23,701 nt of DNA from NCBI GenBank assembly GCA_043755435.1, contig JAYUSZ010000318.1, positions 1-23,701 on the forward strand, read 5' to 3'. The DNA is from JANXSF01 sp043755435 (GTDB lineage Bacteria; Acidobacteriota; Terriglobia; Bryobacterales; Bryobacteraceae). A program made the translations under genes and the position numbers. Below are positions 16,852-22,647 of the stretch, in pieces. The notes beneath the pieces were generated by a model. That model was given only the letters and a program-made list of their open reading frames with translations. It searched no databases and was not told the DNA's origin. How positions within the stretch are numbered: the first letter of the stretch is position 1; each line of letters starts with the position of its first letter.

Positions 16852-17433
16852 GTGGACATAAAAACTATAACTCTCGAAGGGATTCCCCCAAGCGTGATTG
16901 ACGAATCTGACGCAACTACCATTGTCCGAAAGGCTCAAGCGGGGGATTTGGAGGCGTTTGAATGGCTGATTCGCAAGCATGAAAGGCAGGTTTTAGGCCT
17001 TTGTTATCACGTGCTGGGGAACTTGGAAGATGCCAAGGATGCGGCTCAAGATACGTTTCTGAAATTGCATCAACAAATCGGAAGCTTTAATTATGAGCGG
17101 GAGTTTACGCCCTGGTTGCTGACGGTGGTGCGAAATCTTTGCCGTGACCGCTTGCGAGCGCGTCGGCCAATGGACCAATTAGACGACTTGCCATTGACTG
17201 ATGTGGCCCGGGATCCAGAAGCGCTGGCGAGATTCGCTGAGGAGTGGGGGGTCTTAAAGCAAGCGATTGCCAGTTTGCCGGAGCGCGAGCGTGCCGCTTT
17301 GGAGATGCGGGAATTAGAGGAATTATCGAGCGCGGAAGTTGCGGCGCGCTTGGGTGTGACGGAGGAGACAGTTCGTAGTCAGGTGTGGAATGCCAAAGCG
17401 AAGTTGAAGCGATTTTTAAGGAGCATCTTATGA
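16852..17433 (+). CDS. ECF-type RNA polymerase sigma factor
   Basis: A 193-residue sigma-70-family factor with only regions 2 and 4, as in ECF sigmas. Region 2 spans about 30-100 (AFEWLIRKHERQVLGLCYHV, then EDAKDAAQDTFLKL and FTPWLLTVVRNLCRDRLR). Region 4 spans about 132-190 (LPERERAALEMRELEELSSA, then TEETVRSQVWNAKAKLKR). It redirects RNA polymerase to a set of promoters, probably including its own. The start is uncertain: GTG at 16852 has a weak GAGAG ten bases upstream, and a second in-frame GTG at 16894 has GAAGG twelve bases upstream. Both leave region 2 intact. The next gene overlaps its stop as ATGA, and the following two genes are probably its regulator and an envelope client. The gene is divergent from the giant cytochrome across 91 bases. 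Confidence 0.93.
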   Translation: MDIKTITLEGIPPSVIDESDATTIVRKAQAGDLEAFEWLIRKHERQVLGLCYHVLGNLEDAKDAAQDTFLKLHQQIGSFNYEREFTPWLLTVVRNLCRDRLRARRPMDQLDDLPLTDVARDPEALARFAEEWGVLKQAIASLPERERAALEMRELEELSSAEVAARLGVTEETVRSQVWNAKAKLKRFLRSIL

Positions 17434-17798
17434 TTACTCCAAAAGCGTTGGAGGAAGTGCGGGAAGGAGTAATGGGAAAGTTGCAACGTCAACGGGCGGC
17501 TAAACGCGGAACGGTGGTGTGTGTTGCTGTGGCGTGCCTGGTACTTTGGATGCCGGTGAAAGAGACGAATGCTCCGCAAATAGCTACACCTGTTTTGGTG
17601 AGCAAGGCGGTTGTCACTGAGACGACTCAAAGTGTCACAAATTCGCCGTCACAGCAAAGAGCGGCGCCGGCCAAGCAGAGAGTCTTACCGGTGAAGGAAA
17701 TTGTAAAGCAAGGTCCCCCGCCTGCGTACATCAAGATATTGACTGATGATCCAAACGTAGTTTTCTTGTTAGTGAACAGTGAAGGAGGAACAGAATAA
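17430..17798 (+). CDS. Small single-pass membrane protein, candidate sigma-factor partner
   Basis: A 122-residue protein with a ~26-residue basic, helical N-terminus, one membrane segment (about 27-43, VVCVAVACLVLWMPV), then an Ala/Pro/Lys/Val-rich stretch and a short conserved-looking end (PPPAYIKILTDDPNVVFLLV). The topology (short cytosolic head, single span, external tail) and its position directly after an ECF sigma gene suggest an anti-sigma or sigma-associated membrane protein. It lacks the HxxxCxxC zinc motif of common anti-sigma factors, and I recognise no family. The start is ATG 17430, overlapping the sigma stop as ATGA, with AAGGAG at 17418-17423. The frame also extends upstream to 17385, inside the sigma gene, which I rejected. 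The next gene begins in a TAATG overlap. Confidence 0.75.
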   Translation: MITPKALEEVREGVMGKLQRQRAAKRGTVVCVAVACLVLWMPVKETNAPQIATPVLVSKAVVTETTQSVTNSPSQQRAAPAKQRVLPVKEIVKQGPPPAYIKILTDDPNVVFLLVNSEGGTE

Positions 17799-18523
17799 TG
17801 CGATTTGCACTTGTAGTCTTAATGGCTGGCTTCGCGCTTGCCCAGGATGTGAATGTAACCAAGGTGGTTGAAGTTCGGTATAGCGACACCAGCAGGCTGC
17901 ACACATTGCTTGTACCGTCCAAGGGGATTACTATGCGGATAGACCCTGCTGGAAAGTTTATCGTTTTTCAGGGTATTCAAAAAGAAGTGGAAGTATTGGA
18001 AGAAGTTCTTAAAAAGATCGATGTCCCGCCAATCAATTTGGAGTTCACCTTTGAATTGATCGCTGGCTCAAAGACAACGGGAAAATCAACTGATCTTCCA
18101 CCTGCCTTAGGTGGCGTTGCAAAGGAAATGAAGACCCTCTTCGGTTTTCAAAGCGTAACGCTAATAGATACCATGACCATCCGCATACAGGAAGGCAAGG
18201 ATAGCGGGGCAAATGGCGCGCTTCCCTCACTAATGACCGCCGATGCGAACCCGCCGAAAGCCACCTACAGCATCAATATCAAACATGCCTTTGCGAATGG
18301 TACGAAGGGGAGCAGGTTGGTGAGACTTGGAGACCTTCGTTTCAATGCAAAGATCCCTTTTACTACAACTTTTGCTGGCAACACACAATTTCAATTTAGC
18401 GAGATGGGCATACAAACAGGTCTTGACGTCAGAGAAGGGCAGCGGGTGGTTGTAGGCAAAGTCGGTATGGATTCAGGATCCAATCCGTTCTTCCTCGTCG
18501 TCTCCTGCAAAGTTGTCGAATAG
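17798..18523 (+). CDS. Exported protein with secretin N-domain-like region
   Basis: A 241-residue exported protein. Residues 1-16 form a signal peptide (MRFALVVLMAGFALAQ). Residues about 22-75 resemble a secretin N/NolW-type domain: a beta strand VVEVRYSDTSRL, then ITMRIDPAGKFIVFQGI, helix KEVEVLEEVLKKIDVPP. The second half (about 155-241) is beta-rich (IPFTTTFAGNTQFQFSE, LDVREGQRVVVGKVG) and recalls parts of type II/III secretion system secretins, but a full pore domain is not evident at this length. It lies in the periplasm or at the outer membrane. A GAAGGAGG Shine-Dalgarno is at 17780-17788, and translation is coupled to the membrane protein gene (TAATG). Its job may be to sense or assemble something in the envelope under control of the adjacent sigma factor, which is inference. 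Confidence 0.75.
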   Translation: MRFALVVLMAGFALAQDVNVTKVVEVRYSDTSRLHTLLVPSKGITMRIDPAGKFIVFQGIQKEVEVLEEVLKKIDVPPINLEFTFELIAGSKTTGKSTDLPPALGGVAKEMKTLFGFQSVTLIDTMTIRIQEGKDSGANGALPSLMTADANPPKATYSINIKHAFANGTKGSRLVRLGDLRFNAKIPFTTTFAGNTQFQFSEMGIQTGLDVREGQRVVVGKVGMDSGSNPFFLVVSCKVVE

Positions 18524-18544
18524 ATTAGCTCGGGCAGGAAATCG

Positions 18545-18550
18545 TACAAT
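18545..18550 (+). promoter_or_regulatory. Possible -10 box ahead of the dehydrogenase gene
   Basis: TACAAT (five of six matches to TATAAT) sits 15 bases before the ATG at 18566, in the short gap after the secretin-N-like gene. No convincing -35 is present, so the sugar genes may instead be read through from the sigma-factor unit. Confidence 0.25.
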
Positions 18551-18565
18551 GCTAGTTTCTACCTA

Positions 18566-19597
18566 ATGCGTTCCGTCCCACTCATTGCCCATCGCACCAT
18601 GGAAGTGCGCGAAGTTCCACAGCCTCCCGATCCAACTCCAGGTCAAGTAACTGTAAGGATCACTGCCGTAGGCATCTGCGGCAGTGATTTGCATTGGTAT
18701 CAGGATGGCCGCGTTGGACATATTCAGACTCCATATCCAAGGCTGCTTGGCCACGAACCGGCCGGAGAAATTTCGGCTCTTGGGGCTGGGGTTACGAATT
18801 TGAAAATCGGCCAGCGAGTTGCCATTGAACCAGCAATCACTTGCGGCCTTTGCGAATACTGCCGAACCAATTTCCACAACCACTGCGATGAACTTGTGTT
18901 CCACGGCAGCATTGCAGCGGAAGGTTTCTTCCAGGATTATCTGAATGTTCCTGCGAAGAATTGCCTTCCTGTTCCCGATTCGTTCAGCCTGGCACAGATT
19001 ACTCTCATTGAACCTCTAGCGGTAATTGTTCATGTGTTGGAATTGACCCCGGTGCGCCTTGGCGAAACAGTGGCCATCCTTGGTGCTGGACCCATCGGCC
19101 TTCTTACCGCTACTCTGGCACGGCTTGCCGGAGCCTCTGAAATTATCGTTGGTGATCGGCTTCCACATCGTTTGAAACAGGCTCGAGCTATGGGATTCAC
19201 GAACACCGTGGAAATGCCTCGCCAAAGTTTTCGCGATGCAGTGAAGGACCTGACGCATGGGCGCGGAGCGGACATTGTGTTCGACGCCGCAGCAGCCGTG
19301 GAAACCATCAATCAGGGCATTGCCGCAGTGCGTCCAGCAGGCCGTTTTATCATGATTGGCATTCCGGCTGAACTTAATTTGAACATTGATCTCCATACAG
19401 CCATGACCAAGGAAGTGTCGCTGCAAATGATCAAGCGATCCAATCATAACGATGCTCAGGCATTGGCACTGCTGGCCGCCGGCAAGGTACCGGACTCATT
19501 CGTGACGCATCATCTTGCGCTGGAACAAACACCGGAAGCATTCCAGATGCTGACGGATTACACCGACCAAGTGGGCAAGGTGATCATCCAACTATGA
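18566..19597 (+). CDS. Zinc-dependent medium-chain dehydrogenase (sorbitol/threonine dehydrogenase-like)
   Basis: A 343-residue MDR-family oxidoreductase. Catalytic zinc ligands are C38 (GICGSDLHWY), H63 and E64 (LLGHEPAG). The structural zinc site is C93, C96, C99 and C107 (TCGLCEYCRTNFHNHC). The Rossmann motif is GAGPIG (173-178), and D197 at the end of the second strand (IIVGDR) indicates preference for NAD over NADP. Family members oxidise polyols, sugars or L-threonine. The gene overlaps the kinase gene by ATGA, so a polyol or deoxy-sugar alcohol that becomes a ketose is the likely substrate, but specificity is not readable. It begins 42 bases after the secretin-N-like gene. No good Shine-Dalgarno is seen, and a TACAAT -10-like box is at 18545-18550. 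Confidence 0.92.
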   Translation: MRSVPLIAHRTMEVREVPQPPDPTPGQVTVRITAVGICGSDLHWYQDGRVGHIQTPYPRLLGHEPAGEISALGAGVTNLKIGQRVAIEPAITCGLCEYCRTNFHNHCDELVFHGSIAAEGFFQDYLNVPAKNCLPVPDSFSLAQITLIEPLAVIVHVLELTPVRLGETVAILGAGPIGLLTATLARLAGASEIIVGDRLPHRLKQARAMGFTNTVEMPRQSFRDAVKDLTHGRGADIVFDAAAAVETINQGIAAVRPAGRFIMIGIPAELNLNIDLHTAMTKEVSLQMIKRSNHNDAQALALLAAGKVPDSFVTHHLALEQTPEAFQMLTDYTDQVGKVIIQL

Positions 19598-21000
19598 AGC
19601 GCTATTTGGCTTTCGATTTTGGTGCGGAAAGTGGTCGGGCCATCGTGGGCACGATCGAGGAAGGCCGGTTGACGTTGGAAGAAATTCACCGTTTCCCTAA
19701 CGTCACGGTGCGTCTGGATACAGGGTTGCATTGGGACGCGCTGCGACTATTTCACGAAATTCAGCGGGCGCTGCATATTGCCGGTCGTGAAAGAGGTTTG
19801 TGTATTGACGGCATTGGTGTTGATACTTGGGGCGTCGATTTCGGATTGTTGGGGCCGGATGGCTCCCTGCTGGATAACCCACGTGTCTATCGCGATGCCC
19901 GTAACGACGGATCTGTCGAGAGAATTTGCAACGTTGCTGGAAAGGAATTCATTTTTCGCAATTCTGGAATCCAGTTCATGCAGATTAATTCGCTTAATCA
20001 GCTGTATGTGACCAAGCAATTGGGTTCACCGGCTCTGGCTGCGGCCTCGCGTCTGTTGTTCATGCCGGATCTTTTCAACTTTTGGCTGAGCGGCGTGCAG
20101 CGTGCTGAAGTAACGATTGCCAGTACGTCACAATTTTACAATCCGGTTGAAAAGCGATGGGCTACCGAGGTGTTAACGAAACTTGGTTTGCCGAATCATA
20201 TCTTGCCGGAAATTATCCAGCCTGGCGAAAAACTTGGCCCCTTACTTCCCTGGTTGTCTGCTGATAACAACCTGGAAGGGACGCTGGTTTATGCTGCCGC
20301 TGGGCACGACACCGCGAGCGCGGTGGTAGCTGTTCCCGCCGAACCGGGTGACGATTGGTGTTATATTTCGTCGGGCACGTGGTCTCTTATGGGTGTTGAA
20401 ATCGATCAACCTATTGTGAATGATGCCGCTCTGGCGCTGACACTCACTAATGAGATTGGGTACGGCGGTAAGGTCCGTTTGCTGAAGAACATTATGGGAC
20501 TTTGGTTGGTGCAGGAATGCCGCAGGGCATGGATGGCATCTGGGCAAACATTTAGCTACGAGGAACTAACCAGCATGGCGGAAGCCGCCAAACCAGGCAC
20601 AGCTCTGATCGACGTAGATGCCTTTCTGCATCCGGGCAACATGCCCGCTAAAATCGAATCCTGGTGTAAGGATCATGGTCAACTGGTTCCTGATAATCCT
20701 GGGCAAATGATTCGTGTGATTCTGGAGAGCCTGGCGGAACGGTATCGTCAAGTTCTGGAAAGTATTGAGACGCTTACTGGTCGAAAGATTAGGGTCATCC
20801 ACATTGTGGGCGGCGGATCGCAGAACAAACTGCTGAACAGGCTGGTAGCGTTTAGAACGGGATGCCGGGTTGTTGCCGGGCCTATTGAAGCAACAGCTAT
20901 TGGAAATGTTCTGGTGCAGGCCCTGGGAGCAGGGGAAATTTCGAACTTGGCCGAGGCTCGGCGAGTGGTTGGCAGGTCTTTTGAAGTATCGAACTTCTAA
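19594..21000 (+). CDS. Rhamnulokinase-like FGGY carbohydrate kinase
   Basis: A 468-residue FGGY kinase. The phosphate-1 motif FDFGAESGRAIVG is at the N terminus (D8), with the sugar-site region GIGVDTWGVDFG (about 73-84) and the likely catalytic aspartate D239 in AAGHDTASAV. The adenosine/phosphate-2 region includes YISSGTWSLMG and IHIVGGGSQNKLLNRLVA. The stretch SGIQFMQINSLNQL is characteristic of the RhaB branch, so the expected reaction is ATP-dependent phosphorylation of L-rhamnulose or a similar ketose at C1. No isomerase (rhaA) or aldolase (rhaD) is in the window; the partner is the dehydrogenase translated just before it. I therefore do not give the symbol rhaB. The frame ends seven bases before a strong hairpin terminator. 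Confidence 0.88.
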   Translation: MKRYLAFDFGAESGRAIVGTIEEGRLTLEEIHRFPNVTVRLDTGLHWDALRLFHEIQRALHIAGRERGLCIDGIGVDTWGVDFGLLGPDGSLLDNPRVYRDARNDGSVERICNVAGKEFIFRNSGIQFMQINSLNQLYVTKQLGSPALAAASRLLFMPDLFNFWLSGVQRAEVTIASTSQFYNPVEKRWATEVLTKLGLPNHILPEIIQPGEKLGPLLPWLSADNNLEGTLVYAAAGHDTASAVVAVPAEPGDDWCYISSGTWSLMGVEIDQPIVNDAALALTLTNEIGYGGKVRLLKNIMGLWLVQECRRAWMASGQTFSYEELTSMAEAAKPGTALIDVDAFLHPGNMPAKIESWCKDHGQLVPDNPGQMIRVILESLAERYRQVLESIETLTGRKIRVIHIVGGGSQNKLLNRLVAFRTGCRVVAGPIEATAIGNVLVQALGAGEISNLAEARRVVGRSFEVSNF

Positions 21001-21006
21001 ATAAGA

Positions 21007-21030
21007 AAAGCCCAGCAGAGGCTGGGCTTT
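21007..21030. terminator. Bidirectional intrinsic terminator
   Basis: A perfect 10-bp stem (AAAGCCCAGC / GCTGGGCTTT) with a four-base AGAG loop lies between the kinase stop and the end of the convergent PEP-CTERM gene. Rightward transcripts end in TTT. Leftward transcripts end in a T-rich run (TTTTCTTAT), so the hairpin can serve both genes. Confidence 0.88.
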
Positions 21031-21040
21031 CGGAGGCGAA
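21027..21040 (+). repeat. 14-base repeat CTTTCGGAGGCGAA, copy 1
   Basis: This identical 14-base word is present once in each orientation, flanking the PEP-CTERM gene. This copy overlaps the right arm of the terminator and contains GGAGG. Its inverted partner is at 21905-21918. Confidence 0.6.
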
Positions 21041-21064
21041 AATAATGGGGCGAATTTCCGGGAG

Positions 21065-21895
21065 CTATTGCAACCGGCGCTTCATAACGCCGAGCGCTAA
21101 CAAACCTAGACCGATCAGACCAACCGTTCCTGGTTCGGGAGATTCCAAAGACGTATTGCCAAGAACTACATATTGGCCATTACCAAAATAGTTGAACCTT
21201 GCAGTGGCGGGTACTCCTGGGTTTGCCCCCCCAGCACTTAAGGTGATGTCGTCACTTACATTGAAGAAGGTGTGGCCGCTAATCAATGTAGTTGCTGCAA
21301 CTGCATTTCCGTTGGATCCACTCTTACCAAGCACTACATTTTGGAAGCCTGTGGGACAGAGAGTGCACAGCGTGTCCTGATAATTTTTAGTCATCTGAAC
21401 GCCATCATTTCCTGTGGAATTAGAAATTGTGTAGCCGTTAATAATTCCAAACATACCGTTGAAAAATGGCACAGGGCTTACGTTTAATTGCTCAAATCCA
21501 AAACCAGTCTTAAACGAGCTCTTTTGTGCTGCACCCGGGTTCAAAGTAGTTGCTGTAAAGAAATTGGGGTTCGCACCGGTTGGAGTGTAATCGTATCTCA
21601 CAAATACACCGGCGATGCTAGAAGGCAGGGTAAGCCCACTGTAAGAAAATGTGGACATTTGAAAAAATGAAACAGTGATGTCCGTGGCGGCAGGCTGAGC
21701 TCCATTGTATCCTGCACTATTCGTGTCGTTGAACGTCCAATTTCCAAGGGTCCAGGTGATACCGGCATCGGAGAAAGTACAAGTATTCCCTACGAGTGAG
21801 CTAAGGGTTTGATTTCCAGCCGAACCACAGACGCCAGCATAGGACATAGCAGTACCTATGGCGGACAGGGTAAAGATTAAGGTTATTTTTTTCAT
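21065..21895 (-). CDS. PEP-CTERM sorting-domain exported protein
   Basis: A 276-residue exported protein with signal peptide MKKITLIFTLSAIGTAMSYA and a C-terminal sorting signal: PEP at residues 253-255, a hydrophobic span GTVGLIGLGLLALGVM and basic KRRLQ. Proteins of this class are recognised by exosortase (EpsH/XrtA type) and are usually linked to exopolysaccharide or surface attachment. The body is rich in Gly, Asn, Thr, Ser and aromatic residues, beta-rich, and has no recognised catalytic domain. There are four cysteines: C23 and C39, which could pair, and a CTLC pair near residue 180. No exosortase gene is in the window. A near-consensus promoter lies ~100 bases upstream. GGAGG is 13-14 bases ahead of the ATG, part of a 14-base repeat. 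Confidence 0.92.
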   Translation of the reverse strand: MKKITLIFTLSAIGTAMSYAGVCGSAGNQTLSSLVGNTCTFSDAGITWTLGNWTFNDTNSAGYNGAQPAATDITVSFFQMSTFSYSGLTLPSSIAGVFVRYDYTPTGANPNFFTATTLNPGAAQKSSFKTGFGFEQLNVSPVPFFNGMFGIINGYTISNSTGNDGVQMTKNYQDTLCTLCPTGFQNVVLGKSGSNGNAVAATTLISGHTFFNVSDDITLSAGGANPGVPATARFNYFGNGQYVVLGNTSLESPEPGTVGLIGLGLLALGVMKRRLQ

Positions 21896-21904
21896 CGTGG
21901 GACG

Positions 21905-21918
21905 TTCGCCTCCGAAAG
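21905..21918 (-). repeat. 14-base repeat CTTTCGGAGGCGAA, copy 2 (inverted)
   Basis: Read on the minus strand, this is identical to 21027-21040. Here it sits in the leader of the PEP-CTERM mRNA and supplies the GGAGG ribosome-binding sequence upstream of the ATG at 21895. Confidence 0.6.
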
Positions 21919-21974
21919 TTAGTAGCGCCGCCTGAATCTTTAGTTCAACATTCTAGGCCCTACACTTTACGGAT

Positions 21975-21997
21975 GTAGTCTAGCGTACTAGGACTAC
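21975..21997. promoter_or_regulatory. Operator-like dyad at the PEP-CTERM transcription start
   Basis: Arms GTAGTCTAG (21975-21983) and CTAGGACTAC (21988-21997) are inverted copies with one bulged base around a CGTA centre. The dyad touches the -10 box and covers the predicted start site, where a bound repressor would block initiation. The binding protein is unknown. Confidence 0.45.
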
Positions 21998-22024
21998 TAT
22001 ATGACTTTTGATTTTTTTTATCAA
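21996..22024 (-). promoter_or_regulatory. Sigma-70-type promoter of the PEP-CTERM gene
   Basis: On the minus strand, -35 TTGATA (plus-strand 22019-22024) and -10 TATAGT (21996-22001) each match the consensus at five of six positions, with an exact 17-base spacer that is A-rich. The predicted start is near 21989, giving a leader of about 94 bases before the ATG at 21895. Confidence 0.7.
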
Positions 22025-22133
22025 GACTTAAAGCAAAGCAAATGTTTTACTAAGAAGATAACCCTATAGATATTCCTCCCTTCCGGTTATGCACAATGTA
22101 ACGCAATGCAAATAAAACCAATTTGTTTGCTTT

Positions 22134-22157
22134 CGAGTTTGAAATTTAACAAACTCG
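22134..22157. repeat. Palindrome CGAGTTTG-N8-CAAACTCG
   Basis: A perfect 8-bp inverted repeat (22134-22141 and 22150-22157) with an AT-only eight-base centre in AT-rich noncoding DNA. It is not followed by a T-run on either strand, so it looks more like an operator or a hairpin than an intrinsic terminator. Confidence 0.5.
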
Positions 22158-22209
22158 GTGCGTAGCGATTCTAACTACTCAAACCCGTAAATATGGATTC
22201 TGGTACCAG

Positions 22210-22232
22210 GGTAGAAGTCCAGGTAGAAGTCC
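22210..22232 (+). repeat. Tandem direct repeat GGTAGAAGTCC x2, period 12
   Basis: The 11-base word GGTAGAAGTCC occurs at 22210-22220 and again at 22222-22232. A degenerate third copy, GCTAGAAGTTCGGG, is at 22257-22270. Spacing is close to one and then about three helical turns, as for repeated regulator sites. Confidence 0.5.
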
Positions 22233-22283
22233 TATATTCAACTTTCTTACAACTGGGCTAGAAGTTCGGGCATAGGACCGTTA

Positions 22284-22324
22284 GTCATTCAATGGAAACG
22301 GCCGAAGGCCTTGACTTGAATGAC
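22284..22324. repeat. Long imperfect hairpin
   Basis: Outer arms GTCATTCAA (22284-22292) and TTGAATGAC (22316-22324) pair perfectly. Inside is a second stem GGCC-GAA-GGCC (22300-22310). There is no T-run after it, so it is a structured RNA element, small mobile repeat or protein site rather than an intrinsic terminator. Confidence 0.4.
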
Positions 22325-22574
22325 GGGAAATCTCAGGGTGAGCGGCTCGCTATTATTTACCGACATCGATGCGCTGAAAGAGCGCTGGCCGTTTGGGACA
22401 AATGATTTGGACTCTCATGCTGGGGCTCAATTGTCTTAGCTAGCGAATCGGCTGTGGTGGGCTGAAATCGCATCTGATCCCCGGCTTGCTCCTTCTTCCG
22501 CCATTCCAACGGATCTCATTTCAATTCCATCCAGCCTTGCCGTCGTTAGCTGTCAGAACTTCTACTTTGGAGCG

Positions 22575-22621
22575 GCAACCTAAACACTTTACCTCTAGCA
22601 GGTTGCGGCCTCTGATATACT
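22575..22621 (+). promoter_or_regulatory. Candidate promoter region of the S41-like gene
   Basis: A -10-like TATACT at 22616-22621 lies 26 bases before the ATG at 22648. No good -35 box is found at normal spacing. Just upstream is an inverted repeat GCAACCT (22575-22581) / AGGTTGC (22600-22606), which could be a regulator site in place of a strong -35. Confidence 0.3.
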
Positions 22622-22647
22622 AACCAGTGAAGGGGATTGTACTGCCC

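Larger units (their letters stand above)
21896..22647. other. Long noncoding stretch between the PEP-CTERM gene and the S41-like gene
   Basis: About 750 bases without a convincing gene in an otherwise tightly packed window. The left ~130 bases hold the PEP-CTERM promoter and leader. The next ~170 bases are AT-rich. Further right are a 24-base palindrome (22134-22157), a tandem direct repeat (22210-22232), a long imperfect hairpin (22284-22324), a possible 39-codon frame (22320-22439) and an inverted repeat before the right-hand gene (22575-22606). No tRNA, known riboswitch or transposase remnant was recognised. Confidence 0.7.

Noticed and set aside
16761..16922. N-terminal extension of the giant cytochrome to 16922
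   Set aside because: It would place 54 non-signal residues before a clear signal peptide and overlap the divergent sigma gene.
21045..21191. 48-codon plus-strand frame after the terminator, with GGAGG eight bases ahead of its ATG
   Set aside because: The ribosome-binding-like sequence is part of the 14-base repeat and the frame is antisense to the conserved PEP-CTERM tail; coding looks accidental.
22441..22574. Possible tRNA, riboswitch or mobile-element remnant in the right part of the noncoding stretch
   Set aside because: No cloverleaf, no recognised riboswitch core, no transposase-like frame and no terminal repeats could be found.
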